Numbered from the stretch's first letter, positions 33,177 through 44,649 are shown. The stretch: DNA of 64,000 nt from Terebella lapidaria (GCA_949152475.1 OX424555.1:60245977-60309976), one strand, 5' to 3'. Notes: generated by a model not told the origin, from the letters alone. Numbers and translations are program-made.

Positions 33177-33365
33177 GTATCCATCAAACCCGAATGTAAA
33201 CAAATGCCCGAATTGTGCATAAAAGCCCACATCGAATACTTTTTCCAGTTCGTATCTGCATATATAGTGGAGTTATGAAAAAATAATCAGTGATATACCA
33301 TGATATACGTGGAATTGTCTGTCCATCTTGTACTTCTATGCTTTGTATACATCTGCGTGTGATGG
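33177..33365 (+). repeat. cassette-associated block, copy 1 (partner 38,518-38,703)
   Basis: GTGTATCCATCAAACCCGAA begins ~190 bases matching 38,518-38,703. The frame reads SIKPECKQMPELCIKAHIEY here and is interrupted in the other copy, so coding status is unclear. Confidence 0.5.
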
Positions 33366-33399
33366 ATACAATTCCTGTATTTACGCGAGAACCGCCTTT

Positions 33400-34850
33400 T
33401 CAAATGAGCAAAATCTCCCAGAGGACTGGTTATAGTCATTTCATTTGATGTTAGTATGTCTCATTCAGTTAATTTAGCATGATTAGTATGAAATAAACTT
33501 TTCAAACAATATTGACGGGTTTAGGAGGCAGTTGCTTTAAACTAAATATTTCCCTCGATTTATGAAATTGTTCGTTCAATATATCAAATCTTCCGTTCAA
33601 TTTATTAAATCTTTAACTCGAATCATCAAACCCTTAGTTTATATCGTCAAGTATCTCCTTACACACATTTACAATACAATTTTCGTTCACTCATTGGTGA
33701 AAATGAGAGCAGAGGCGTCTATGAATAATCATTCTCATGTCAATACATGAGTTTGCGCAACTGCATATCGAAACGTTCAAGTATACGATGCAATTTGAAT
33801 AGACGGCATGTGGGCTCATTTTATTTAGCATCTCAAATATGCACAATACTTCTGCTTATATTTCCATTAATGTAATATGATAGTAGACAAATTTTTCGTG
33901 CTTTTTTATACGATAGGTAGCTTAAATTAATATTTTCCTTGCTTAGTGTATATCTAGTCACCAAACTTAAGTTGAACATATCTAAGAATATAGTAGCGGC
34001 TACTTTTCCAATAGTTTTACTGGTAAATCCAAATACATGATGGGCGAATTTCTCAAAACCAATAGTTGGCGAATTGATTTTGGTGAAAGGAAATGTTCGA
34101 ATAACATTCGCAATTGCACAACTTCTAACAGGGTTTTGAAATCGACAGTAATAGTGATAGCTGTCTGTGATTGCCTTTGCTAGTTTTTTTTTAAAAATAG
34201 GAATACCTCAACTCTGTCAGTGTTGCTAGGAATGAATCGAGTGACTTGCATGCTGTCATAACGTCATTAATAGGGTGTTCATACTTCGAATGTTTGATTA
34301 GTTAGCAGCTTGTTCTATCCTGCTCAGTTATACTACGGCTTTTAGCCTTCAGAATGGAAGGTATGGTTCCTAAATTTCGACATCGTCTCTTGATGTTAAA
34401 AAATAAATACCATGAATACTCTGATTGTGGTGAATATTGTTAGGATATTATTCATTGCTTTAAAATTTCAGTTTGGTTGTTTCGCAATATCATTGTTTCG
34501 ACATTTTCAACTTAGTGAGATTTTCAACAAATTCGAAATAATTTAAGAATGGACTGCAGGTAAAAAAAAAACACAACAATGAGGCGCTCTCCTTTTAATT
34601 TATTATGTCAACATAAAGGTAACAGAATCAGCAAGACTATGCAACCTTTTTTGCCGTAACTTCGTTAACACAAATATGTACTGTATACCCATGGCTGATG
34701 AACCGAGACATGGTTCCATGAATAGTATCACATGGATTGTACGAATTGATGATCATAGATATTACTTTTACACACGTCAGCAACACAACACAGAGCTTCG
34801 TATGTACCAATTTTCGTATCGGTGGGTACGTTCTGTTGTGTGACCATAAA
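33400..34850. other. no gene seen
   Basis: AT-rich sequence without recognisable exons, RNA genes or transposon ends. Minus-strand frames near 34,637-35,123 run into repeat R4 and are not supported. Confidence 0.35.
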
Positions 34851-34957
34851 AAATAGATACACATATGACTGGACTCTATGCGAGAGGAATACCATAAGCG
34901 GATGTACATTGGTGCACCCGAGCGCCACCTGCCAGTGAGCTTTACTAGCATCACTAG

Positions 34958-35120
34958 TTATGGCATGACAACACCAATGATATTGCGTCATATCCGTTAC
35001 AGTCAGAGAATTCCCTATGCCCTTGATCCCCCGCAGAATGGTGGGGAATATTGTGCTATGGCTGGTTGTTGACCCTAGCTGGTTGGCATTGCACACGAAC
35101 AGTTTCAAGACCACAGCACG
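34958..35120 (+). repeat. repeat R4, copy 2
   Basis: Partner of 16,905-17,085, with very high identity but lacking its 17-base insert. Confidence 0.7.
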
Positions 35121-35237
35121 CACAGAACGGCTCAGTTGACAAAATTATTAGCAAAACAATTAGGCTTGATCCCCGAAATCGTATACACATGGCTATTTAT
35201 GCGCTATTTCACCCGAAACAGAAGGCTGGAAGCGGTC

Positions 35238-35372
35238 ACACTAAAAACCGTCCGGTACCGTCCGCGACCGTCCGGGGGCAAAGAACACCGTCCGGGACCC
35301 GAAAATACCGTCCGGAGGGAGTGGAAAATACCGTCTGGGAGTAGGAAAAACCGTCCGAGGTGGGGGGGGGGG
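35238..35372 (+). repeat. ACCGTCCG short tandem repeat ending in poly-G
   Basis: About eight irregular copies of ACCGTCCGG spaced 8-25 bases apart, then a run of about twelve G. It is strongly GC- and CpG-rich against the local background. A degenerate minisatellite. The overlapping open frames on both strands come from the repeat. Confidence 0.65.
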
Positions 35373-35399
35373 GGTGGATGTATCAAAAGCTAAGTTGGA

Positions 35400-36700
35400 T
35401 TTTCAACAAGTTTGTCAGGTTTGTGATCGATTTTTTTTTATCTATAACCTTCTGTACTTATATACACTGAAATATTCAATCAATGTCTCACACAGTTTTT
35501 ATTGTCTCTGGGACAGGATAAAACAACATATAATCAATTATCAATATAAAAAAATCTGTTTCTTTCAAAAAACGGCGTGAGAAATAATTTATAGTTAATC
35601 AATTTTTTATCAAGAAAAGAAATAGGTGAAAATCAAGAGCTGAACCGTTCTAGACAAGACAAGTCGGGCTGTTTCATGGGTAGACTAAAAAATGAGAAAA
35701 GGTTACGTACTATCTGTGCAGTGCTTGTTCCATGGATAGACTATAAATATTCGAGAAAAGGACACGTATTACCGGTATCTGTGCAGTGTTTATTCATCTA
35801 ATTCAACATATACCTACATGTATGTGTTGACTTCTGGTAAGCCTATTATTGAACGCACATTTTCTTCCAGTAAATTAAGTTTTTTTTTCTCAATACCAGT
35901 TTGGCGACAGTCTCAAGATTGTTCATGGATCCGCCAAGAATTGTTCGTGCAGTCGATCGGTGTGACATTATTTTGAGATGGCAGCCAGACGTGCTCTTTA
36001 ATTTTGGTTATCGTAGTAGGCTAGTTCTAAAATGTTGGCATCGTAACACTATATCAGCAAGTTCAGTTCATTTCAATTCGTAGTCATGGAGGTCAAATGT
36101 TGAACAAAAGGTCTTTTCCAAAAATAGTCTTTTTAAAACCTCGATCGATCATGTAGGCCTACGTACAACTGCAGTTTTACACCAACATTACTTCTTAGAT
36201 TGCAACAAAAAATCTGAGGTCAGTGACGAACTTGATGAAAAAACCTGACTTCGTGTGTACCATTGTTTTTTATTTTTGATCCCTGACACGTCACACATTC
36301 AACCACGGTGTTCCGCATTGTTGCTGGTAAGAAATCGATTTTAGTATGGTTTGGGTCCGTGTCATTATAAACACATTGGATGCGTCTACGTACCAACATG
36401 GTCCTGGTAACATGCGATAATTCGGAATATTGATTTTTCATGACATTGCTGAAAATGCGCGGAATTCGTTTTTTTAACTAGCAACAACGCGAAACGAATG
36501 GGCTCCGTATGTGAGACATCAACACTCACCAAGCTCATGAATATGCAAATATCACGCATGGCCGCATGCTAGGCCATCGAGTGAACCGAGGAAGTGACCG
36601 AGGAAATCCCTCGATATTTTAGCTTACAAGACCCGTGTGTGCTGTTCTATTGTCACTATTTTGCAACTGACATGTCTATCAGTTGATAGGACTCAAAATA
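35400..36700. other. no supported gene
   Basis: AT-rich, with a 60-codon frame at 35,901-36,083 (MATVSRLFMDPPRIVRAVDR). That frame follows a TTTTTTTCTCAATACCAG acceptor-like word but matches nothing I know and has no copy in the window. Confidence 0.3.
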
Positions 36701-36711
36701 TGCATATATAA

Positions 36712-37283
36712 CACTCTGATTTTTCTAACTTGTTTACACCGGTTTTTGACGATATCTTCGTGATGCTAAATGGTATCGTTCTATAACTTGGCATACTTCA
36801 CCTCGGAGACAAACGGCAATTTTCTACCAAATTTCAGACTTCTATCGCAATAATTGAAGAAGTTGGCAAACTACCCCAATGTTAAATTTCAGCTAAAAGC
36901 GGGATCTCGAGAATCTGAGCTTTTTCGAGGATTTTATCCTGTTTACATCCACCAGGATTCGAAGTATTGTTGTAATTTGAGACCAGATGACACACTGGGG
37001 GTGTATTCTACACAAACATGTTGATTTTGAAAGATTGCACTATTATAAAACCGAGCAAATGCACTAAATTGCGTGCGGACCCAGAAATTAAATGACAGGG
37101 CTAAATTTAACATAGGGGTAGATTGCCAACTATTTCAATTTTCGAGATAGAAGACTGAAATTCGGTAAATAATTGCCGTTTGACTCCCTGGTGAAGTATG
37201 CCAAGTTATAGAACGATAGCATTTAGCATCGCAAAAAAATCAGCGAAAAACTGTGTAAACGAGTTAGAAAAATCAGAGTATAG
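36712..37283. mobile_element. foldback DNA transposon, second copy
   Basis: Same element as 5,707-6,479, with complementary arms starting CTCTGATTTTTCTAAC. It lacks the 191-base nested insert, giving the empty site GATTGCACTATTA. Confidence 0.75.
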
Positions 37284-37329
37284 GCTCATAAAATATTCTG
37301 GGAAGTGGAAAGAAGTGAAAGAGCCGCTT

Positions 37330-37655
37330 TAAATCTGTCCCCGAGGATACCATCAACTCAGTAGCCTTCTGGCTTGTGATTGGGTACTTTTGTACTTGTC
37401 ATGTATCCATTCCATGGGGTTAGTTTCGGATTTCTAAATTATTTTCATAGGTTGTTGGGCAGTTGTATACTATTTCCATCAGGTGTACAGTAGAAACAAC
37501 TACATTTAACACACTTTCTGCCCCTGATGACGACAGTGTGTCTTTGGATAAACTATTTGGTCGGGCTTTGTTTCTATTGCAAAATGTATTTTACGTTACT
37601 TATTGGCATCATCAAAATCTCATTGTATTGGTGGTAATAGAATGATACTTACATC
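37330..37655 (-). repeat. dispersed repeat R1, reverse copy
   Basis: Complement of the long R1 copy at 50,229-50,580 across almost its full length, from CTGTCCCCGAGGATACCATC to GGTGGTAATAGAATGATACT. Confidence 0.8.
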
Positions 37656-38149
37656 CCTACCCACTTTTGAAAAAATAGGAGGACGAGAAACAGAAAATAA
37701 TTTTTTAAGCCTCAAATGAAGATTTGTTTTCTTCGTTGACAAAATCTCTCGAATTGTTGGCAAACTTTGAATATTCCACAGATATATAATGCATTAATCA
37801 ATGTGTTAGGCTTGAGAAATTATGTAACGTTGTGTAAGATATGCATCCAGCTGTCATAGTGCTAATGATGTGCTCGAGCTCTAATGTCGTCTCTCGCACT
37901 TAGCTGGATTTTCTTGTTTTTACCAAAATTGCCGCCAACATATGGGGTCAAAGGTTCGGTAACCCCCCCCCCCCCCCCCGCCCCAAAAGTATTGTCTGCT
38001 ATTGTGACATATTATATTCAATTCTATATCTGAATAGCGACTGGTTCATCAGGAGCTTCTTCGACGATCAGTGTCAGGTATATAATACAATTCCCGGCTG
38101 CATGGAAGTATTTAAACTGATAATACATATAAATTTCATGACGACTGTC

Positions 38150-38249
38150 ATGCCGGAAGAGGAATTGATTGACCTGATAGGACCATTCTCTGTCTGCAAA
38201 AGGAAGTTCAGTGGGGGTGCGATCCATAATCTATTTCCCACCGCGAGAG
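38150..38249 (+). CDS. cassette module m1, unit C
   Basis: MPEEELIDLIGPFSVCKRKF then IHNLFPTAR, ending at a GTGTGT donor-like word. Compared with unit A it lacks five codons and is otherwise in register. Confidence 0.4.
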
Positions 38250-38788
38250 GTGTGTAACGATTCGCCATGTTTCCTTTCGGGGATAAGAGATAGTTAAACA
38301 ATACACGAGGTCATATACACACGGCTGAAAAGGTCGTAAGACATGCAGCTTTCGATTTGGTCATCATTTTGATTTTCGCTAGTATCAGGTTAAATGCGCG
38401 AGGTCAATGGAGTGTATTAAACGAAGGTACCTATGCCAGTTGTTGATTCAGTGTTAACTGCAACTGGTTAAACGAAACTTCTACCACGAATCGATCAGAG
38501 ATCTTGAAGCTGCAGTAAGTGTATCCATCAAACCCGAATGGTAACAAATGCTCAAATCGCGCTTGAATTTCCACATCGAGTACATTTTTCAGTTCGTATG
38601 TACATATATAGTGTAGTTGTGAGAAAATAATCAGTGATATACAATGATGTGCGTGGAATTCTATCTCGCACTTCTTTGCTTTGTTTACATCTGCGTGTGA
38701 TGAGCAATACTGTCATGCAGCTAGGTCTATTTTCATGTTATGTTTCGGAAATTCATGATGGTGCCACGAGTGGGGCAGGAAATGCTCA

Positions 38789-38981
38789 CTCTCTCCGGAA
38801 CACCTGATTTCACCTCCTAATGGCCATTTTTGGGGGTTCATGAGTTTCCCTGTCATTTTTGTTTTCTCTCAATTCGTATGCCTGATATGACTTTCTGTCC
38901 TCGGACTACATGTATGAGATTGGATAACGGACCCTGATTTGTTTGCTCGGAATACTTAATACTGGGTATTGATTCCACGTT
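38789..38981 (-). mobile_element. 191-base element, free-standing copy
   Basis: Reverse-orientation copy of the element nested at 5,963-6,153, running from TCACTCT to CCACGT. It lies between module blocks of unit C. Confidence 0.6.
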
Positions 38982-39108
38982 TATTCTATGATATAAAATT
39001 ACGAACGATTGACGAAAACTTCGATCTGTGTTTTAACACAGCAATGGTTTTTGTCATGCCTTCAACATTACCTGTATTGAGTAATGAAGTACAGTCGTGT
39101 ATTATCAG

Positions 39109-39213
39109 ATGTTCGTGTTTTGTGAAGGCAAGATCATCGATTCAATTACCAAACCAGCATACGGCAGTGCAAGTTTGACTGGTTGTCTGAAAGGAATTAT
39201 GTGTTGCCAATAG
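39109..39213 (+). CDS. cassette module m2, unit C
   Basis: MFVFCEGKIIDSITKPAYGS then SLTGCLKGIMCCQ and a stop. Aligned with 25,420-25,581 of unit B. Confidence 0.4.
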   Translation: MFVFCEGKIIDSITKPAYGSASLTGCLKGIMCCQ

Positions 39214-39560
39214 GTGGCAATGGCTTACTGGGTTCTAATTGAGTTCAATAGCATCTTGTACCTTGCTGAGATGAACTCGTTACGCTGAGAAGTAGACACG
39301 GAATGTTGTGGTAATTGGTAGACTTCCACTGTCGCCGCCACAAAGAGCTGTAGCACTGCACGAGAGCAAAGTAATCTGTTGACAACTTAAGCTGTTTTGA
39401 CCTCCCTCTCAACGCACGTGTATTGATCGATGTTCAACCTACTTTCTTTAGCTAAATCTACTTATCTTCTAGCGATGAGCAGCGAGATTCACTGGCTAGC
39501 TATTTCGAAACTCAATTGAAGAATGGAGCTTCTGCCTCAAAATCAAAACCACTTTGAAAT

Positions 39561-39836
39561 ATGAGATATATGGAAATGTCGATTATAGTAAGACAAAAGC
39601 AAGTCGAGGCTCAGGTTGCACTTTCTTCCGTGACACATACTGCTAGTGCTACTCGATATTGGTGTCGAATGGCATTGTTACATCATCCAGAAAAGTCTAT
39701 GGTAAATGGGCAAAAAAGTACCACAATAACACTGCAGACTGACGTTGCTTTCAGTAATCTAAGCATAGTATTTTATATTGATGATAAAACTGAGTATGGC
39801 ATTGTCTTACGCGCCAATACACGTAGATGTAGCTAA
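39561..39836 (+). CDS. cassette module m3, unit C
   Basis: A 91-codon frame in the m3 position, containing SATRYWCRMALLHHPEK and NLSIVFYIDDKTEYGIVL. Alternating hydrophobic stretches suggest beta strands. Similarity to unit A m3 is by position only. It is the longest frame in this unit. Confidence 0.4.
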   Translation: MRYMEMSIIVRQKQVEAQVALSSVTHTASATRYWCRMALLHHPEKSMVNGQKSTTITLQTDVAFSNLSIVFYIDDKTEYGIVLRANTRRCS

Positions 39837-40140
39837 TTTTATTATATTTTCAACAAGCCTCCAATGCGCACTATGGATATTCAGCATCGCAGCATGATAT
39901 ACATATAAAAAGTACTATATTTCAATGTTGCTCCCTGGACCACTGCTTCAGCTATGCATCCTTGAACATGTATGCTGATTTGTCTGTTGCACAATGTTTT
40001 GCACATTAGTAGTAAATAATTTAGCGAATATGTGATGAAAACTGAGTAGTAAAGAACAGCAGAAAGTTGTTTGTGCCTCTGCGTGAGAATAACTTACCAC
40101 GCCTGGTTATTTGCCGGGTTCGTTGAGTCGTTCCTAGTCG

Positions 40141-40323
40141 ATGCTGTTTCAATGGCCATCTTCACTTAGGACAATGAACATGTCGGCACGAGATGTGAGG
40201 ACGAGACGCGTTAGTGCATTGTTAATCCGCGGTAACCTCCCGTCGAATAAATACATCGCTGCTTATTCATTAATGTCCCTACATTGTCGCCCGCTCCTCG
40301 ATGTCGGTCACCATGGTCGATAA
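40141..40323 (+). CDS. cassette module m4, unit C
   Basis: A 60-codon frame with VRTRRVSALLIRGNLPSNKY then SLHCRPLL, alignable with unit A's CPSKLFIRG...CHTC block. The second cysteine of the CxxC pair is not obvious here. Confidence 0.4.
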   Translation: MLFQWPSSLRTMNMSARDVRTRRVSALLIRGNLPSNKYIAAYSLMSLHCRPLLDVGHHGR

Positions 40324-40374
40324 TACCACTGATGCTCGAGTTAGAAATGCCATACACTCTCAAGGTCGAAGTAC

Positions 40375-40602
40375 GTGGACGAGGTCAGTGTGATTGACAA
40401 ATGCTCAGTAATGATAATTCAGGAGACTTCGAACGAACGACCAGAGCAATTCCAGTACATTTACATGCATGTAGGTTTTTGTTCCAGCCTAATGGGTAGT
40501 TCCATTGTTGGTGAGAACACTCCCGATGAAGCTTCGAGCGGATTGTACACGGGACTTTCTGTATCAGGGATAGCATGCAAACTCTCATATGAAAACGACT
40601 GA
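40375..40602 (+). CDS. cassette module m5, unit C
   Basis: A 75-codon frame: VSVIDKCSVMIIQE, FQYIYMHVGFCSS and SVSGIACKLSYEND. The first two parts align with SVLDQSNG and IVYVLCGFRS of unit B. It faintly recalls the YI..GF/GC-SS segment of astacin-type proteases, but no zinc-binding HExxH is visible, so I do not assign it. Confidence 0.4.
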   Translation: MDEVSVIDKCSVMIIQETSNERPEQFQYIYMHVGFCSSLMGSSIVGENTPDEASSGLYTGLSVSGIACKLSYEND

Positions 40603-41083
40603 AATTTGTCAGTGCGGTCAGTTGTTACTGCATGGGTTTAACATTATCCTCAATTTTTGTGCTGCATATTTGTTCCTGTGACATACGACACATTCAATCA
40701 ATTGAGCGGAACAATTAGAAAATCTCAAATAAAATAGATGTTCAACAAATACATAAGAACCTGGTCAAAGTAGAAGCATACCGAAATGGTATGGTTTCAG
40801 GGCACACATCGTCGCTGAATCACTGCAATTATATGTCGCAAATGCCAGTCATGATGAGCGTATGTATCAGAAACCATTGATGCAATTATTGGTTTGGTGA
40901 TTTTACATTGCCTCTTTACTTATAGCAATTTATTCGTGATACGATACATTCCCTAAGAACTGAACAATTTCCGTTGAGCCACAAATTAGACATTTGCCCA
41001 GTGCCCGCCAAAATAACGGAACTACTTTTTGCACTTTTGCCCTTACAGACCATGTAAACGTGTTAGAAATATTGATTGATTGA

Positions 41084-41338
41084 TTGGAACCGTTTTATTT
41101 ATGTCAAATGGCACAATTGAGAACATGTGCGTTACAGGCTGTGTACATGGAAAATGATCCGGCCACTAATGTATACAGAAGTTTTAGAGTCATACTGGTG
41201 AAAAAGCCTGACTTCGAAGATATTCTCACGTCTTCCGAGATTAGCACGTACGATAAACGGGTTGTTCCAGAGTTACATGTAGGAGTATGTTTGCATTTGC
41301 GCTTCCAAAGAACTTCGGGCATAGAAATCGAATTGTGA
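41084..41338 (+). CDS. hypothetical 84-codon frame after unit C
   Basis: Contains RTCALQAVYMENDPATNVYR, SFRVILVKKPDFEDIL and VPELHVGVCLHLRFQ. It lies where m6 would be expected but does not clearly resemble it. No acceptor was identified with confidence. Confidence 0.3.
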   Translation: MEPFYLCQMAQLRTCALQAVYMENDPATNVYRSFRVILVKKPDFEDILTSSEISTYDKRVVPELHVGVCLHLRFQRTSGIEIEL

Positions 41339-41349
41339 AATAATGATTA

Positions 41350-43090
41350 TATTCATATCCATTATAATTAAGACAATTACAGGAGCTGTATTTTTATGGT
41401 TGAAAACGTATTTCTGCGTCGAACATAACAAATGAACAAGTAAGCATGCCCCCATCAATAGTATGGGTCTAAACCCAATCTTTGTGGTACATGATCCACC
41501 TATTTGTGCGATGGAATTTCACTGGTCTTACATAAAGATGCACGTTATTTGTTGTGCGGACTGCATCATTTTGCATTCAATAATGTTTCACGACAGGGAG
41601 GTTGGGTGCTATGTGTGAATCACAACCGTTTACTAATAAAATGAAAAACACATTCACCATTGAAAATATGAATTACATGTACCCAAGGGGAGCTACGAAA
41701 CATATAAACCACAGCATTGCAACCATGAGACAGAAAACGGCACGAGATTTGCAGAGTGACAGGTCGCTTTCCCCATCTTGAAAAAAAAATAATGGAAAAC
41801 GAATGTGTTGATAATGGTAATCATGTAAATTTTGGCGCGATCATCAGTGATCAATCTTGCAAGCTTGTCTGGCATTCTGTTCCAGTTAGCAGCGTTATCG
41901 TGGACTAACACCGCGGCACATGTAAGATTGATGAAAACGCAAATATTGACTTCGATTGCTCAACGTACTGCGCAAACAGAGGCAGATCCATTCGATTATA
42001 TATAGTCTGTATGTGGCCTTCCCAGAAAAATGAACAAAATACAGCATGGTGATAAGTATCTGTGGGAAATATGCTGTTGTTGTTGTTGTTGAAGCAATAT
42101 AAAAATCACAATACAGTATATACATTTAGATCTTGATCGAGGGAAATCCCCGGTGTGACTACAGTCGTGCACTTCCCACTACAGATATCAGACCAGTCCA
42201 GGTATTATCATAAAAAAAACTAAGAACAGGCATACCCCGGAGCAAATAAACTAACTATTTGCCTTGGTAAAATGACATATTGCTATTCATGAAAAATTCA
42301 TGGTAGATCATCGCAGTGGTGCATTGTATAGAACTACTTGCTGTGAAACTCTGATTCAACGTCCACCAGCAGCGACACCGGCTCAGTTGAAGAAATGAAC
42401 AGATATTGAACTGAAAAAAATATATATGTATGACAGTTATAGATCTAACTGAACTCCAGTAGATATTGAAGTTTTTAATTGATATCATGATTGACCGTCA
42501 ATGATATTTTTTGTCAATGAGAAACTTACATGTTGTATGTATCAAATCCAACGTAAATAGTGGATCACTGCTCATTAAATCAAAGTGCAGTTTCATTGTT
42601 GAGATGCCTTGCCGTCGTTAGTATGTATGTAGGTAAGTATTAAGTAAATCATTTCCAAATTGTACACATGGTTAAATAAAAGCGGACACTAGTAGTGATT
42701 CGCGATAAATATGAGAATAATGAGGGTTTCCCACGAAGGAAAAGCTAACCGTTCGATCAATTTTTACTTCAGTTCATTGCTTCCAGTGCTAACTACTAAT
42801 GCCTTTCAAATTTCACTAAATGACTTACAGAAGAACGCGACAGAAATCATTGACTTTTTCACAAGATGAGGCGTCCAAATGTCAATCCGGAATAACAATC
42901 GCAGCATTCAAAACGTACTCATGGAGGTGTACCTGTTGACGCGGGGGAGATGTGGAGTCGCATAGCCTACCAGCTAATAACTTGGTTAAGTGAATGTTCA
43001 AATTACATTGTATATACACGCGCAATCGAAGCGGATAATAATTAGGTATGTATACTAGCACCGAATCAACCATTAATTAAATTCTTCTAG
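41350..43090. other. no gene seen
   Basis: AT-rich sequence with no recognisable exon or transposon. A GCTGTTGTTGTTGTTGTTG microsatellite lies at about 42,070 and an R1-like tail (CGTCCACCAGCAGCGACACC) at about 42,360. Confidence 0.35.
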
Positions 43091-43116
43091 GATGTAATAC
43101 TATACCCGATTGATTC

Positions 43117-43347
43117 ATGTTTAGGGTCGATGTGCAATTATTATCTTGGTCTAACGAACTCAGATCAGTGTGTAATTGTCACCTGTGTGAGAAAGCGATA
43201 ACACGTTCGGATATGATATATTTCTGGTTTGACATGGTAACAAAAAAAATTGAGGGATTTTTGTATCGAGGGATCTTCCATGCCACAAACCATGGACAGC
43301 TATACGAAATCGGCGGAAGCGGCCCCAATACTGAGTGTGTGATCTGA
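43117..43347 (+). CDS. hypothetical frame after an acceptor-like site
   Basis: A 76-codon frame (VCNCHLCEKAITRSDMIYFW ...) about 25 bases after TTCTTCTAG. It has a CNCHLC cysteine cluster. Resemblance to cassette module m5 of unit A is very weak. Unknown. Confidence 0.25.
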   Translation: MFRVDVQLLSWSNELRSVCNCHLCEKAITRSDMIYFWFDMVTKKIEGFLYRGIFHATNHGQLYEIGGSGPNTECVI

Positions 43348-44040
43348 CATGGGAGCACGTGATGTCTTTTATATACAATACCGGGCTGCCATGGGAATCC
43401 ACACTATTATATGTACAACGTCACAAAGAGCATAGGCCACTCCATCCAGCCACTCTTGTTACGGAGACTTTTCAACCTGATCGTAGCGCCATCCAAGCTT
43501 CGAATGAATAAAATATCGTTGCATAACCGTTTTGCGAACTTTGCAAGAAAGTCGTACTGCAGGAACTAGAGTATCGATAAACTTAAACGAAATTCAATAA
43601 ACTGGTTACCCTGTTCCATCACAAAAGCGAACCTGTTCTGACCACAGATGGAACACGGTTATGCGTTTACATAATTACATATATATATGTGATACAATAG
43701 CTGGAATGATTGAAAGTATATATGTGAAATATATAAAACACATCCATGCTCGTCTGTTTTGTTATGTATATGTCTTTTGATATATTTTCCAGAAAGTATC
43801 AACGTTGAAAGTTTCGATATGCTTTCTTTGTAATAATCTATTCATAACTATCATATGTTCTGAAATGTAATGCCAACATTCAATCACCAAAACAAATATC
43901 AATCTACGGCATTAACATTCATAAATTTTACGCTCAATCGCGTCACACAATTTTTCCCGGTCAATTATTCTCGATCACGCAAACAAGTAGTTGTTTGAGA
44001 GCCTTCGGATTCTCAACCATTTGTTGTTGTTAAAGTGAAA

Positions 44041-44585
44041 ACACTCGCAAAAATCAACAGCTACTTTGTTACCCAGCCGAAAGAAAAACCACACATCGAC
44101 AAGAATCGTCGACATAAAAGCCGAGTGTCGGCGACCGATTCCAGTGAACAAATAGACATCCGGCCGAGAAGTTTCTACTGGTAATCGACGGCAGACCAGA
44201 GCCAATCCATGCGCCCATTGTATCCTTCCACGACCGAATTTCTACGGCACGATATCCTCGTTAAAGATCTGCTTGTTAAATCGATGGGCAATGCCGGCGC
44301 AGTTTAGGGATGATGTCTTCCGAGGGGAGCGGAAAAGTAAACTGCCGCTGTCGCATCATTATTGACAACGGGGAATGGGACGGCGGAATCGTGTAGAGAT
44401 CACAGTGCGGCCCATCTCGCCTGGCGGTAACCTGAGTCATCGTATGTCGTTGTGCGAAAATCGCGCAATGGCAGGTCGTAGTGTAGAATGTCTCGAGAAA
44501 GGTCGGTTTACAATATAGGAACCGTTTTCATCGGCGTGTAAAGGACACTCAACTCGCGAAACATTTCAACGGTCGACTCTCGGAA
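44041..44585 (+). promoter_or_regulatory. CpG-rich promoter region and 5' UTR of the mucin-like gene
   Basis: About five to seven CpG per 60 bases over ~550 bases, against one to three in the surrounding sequence. A weak TATA-like CATAAAAG lies near 44,113. The block ends at the ATG of a likely signal-peptide exon, as expected for an unmethylated promoter and 5' UTR. The transcription start is not fixed. Confidence 0.5.
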
Positions 44586-44649
44586 ATGAAACCCCAAAGT
44601 GCAGCGGTATTTCGGATATTTATCATAAGTGCCAGCATCATAAACGAAG
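44586..44649 (+). CDS. exon 1: signal peptide
   Basis: ATG followed by a hydrophobic run (AAVFRIFIISASII), ending at AAG before GTGAGTAG, phase 1. It joins in frame to exon 2 at 53,711, giving ...INEG-SALITSW. The hydrophobic core contains one arginine, so signal function is likely but not certain. Confidence 0.5.

Larger units (their letters stand above)
25400..33380 (+). repeat. cassette unit B
   Basis: Second copy of the cassette. Modules: m2 25,420; m3 ~26,220; m4 27,158; m5 28,760; m6 29,016-30,804; m7 32,457; and a short block at 33,177-33,365 shared with unit C (38,518-38,703). It is longer than unit A because of inserted repeats at 26,598, 27,437 and 28,418 and a 1.31 kb tandem duplication. 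Confidence 0.7.
38036..41340 (+). repeat. cassette unit C
   Basis: Third copy of the cassette: m1 38,150; shared block 38,518-38,703; m2 39,109; m3 39,561; m4 40,141; m5 40,375. It is the most diverged at DNA level but has the longest uninterrupted module frames (60-91 codons), so it may be the most functional. m6 and m7 were not found by eye. Confidence 0.6.

Noticed and set aside
35136-35393. Arg-rich frames on both strands near 35.2 kb
   Set aside because: Generated by the ACCGTCCG tandem repeat.
18566-41338. Idea that the cassette encodes IL-17-like or astacin-like proteins
   Set aside because: Short resemblances exist (NRS-CP... in m4; YI..GFCSS in m5; ILVKK...VGVC at 41.2 kb), but key features such as the IL-17 VGCTC end and the astacin HExxH site are not visible. 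Too weak to name.
43975-44205. Minus-strand 76-codon frame with DFCECF near the CpG-rich block
   Set aside because: It lies in the CpG-rich region best explained as the promoter of the + strand gene, and no acceptor/donor structure or second copy supports it.
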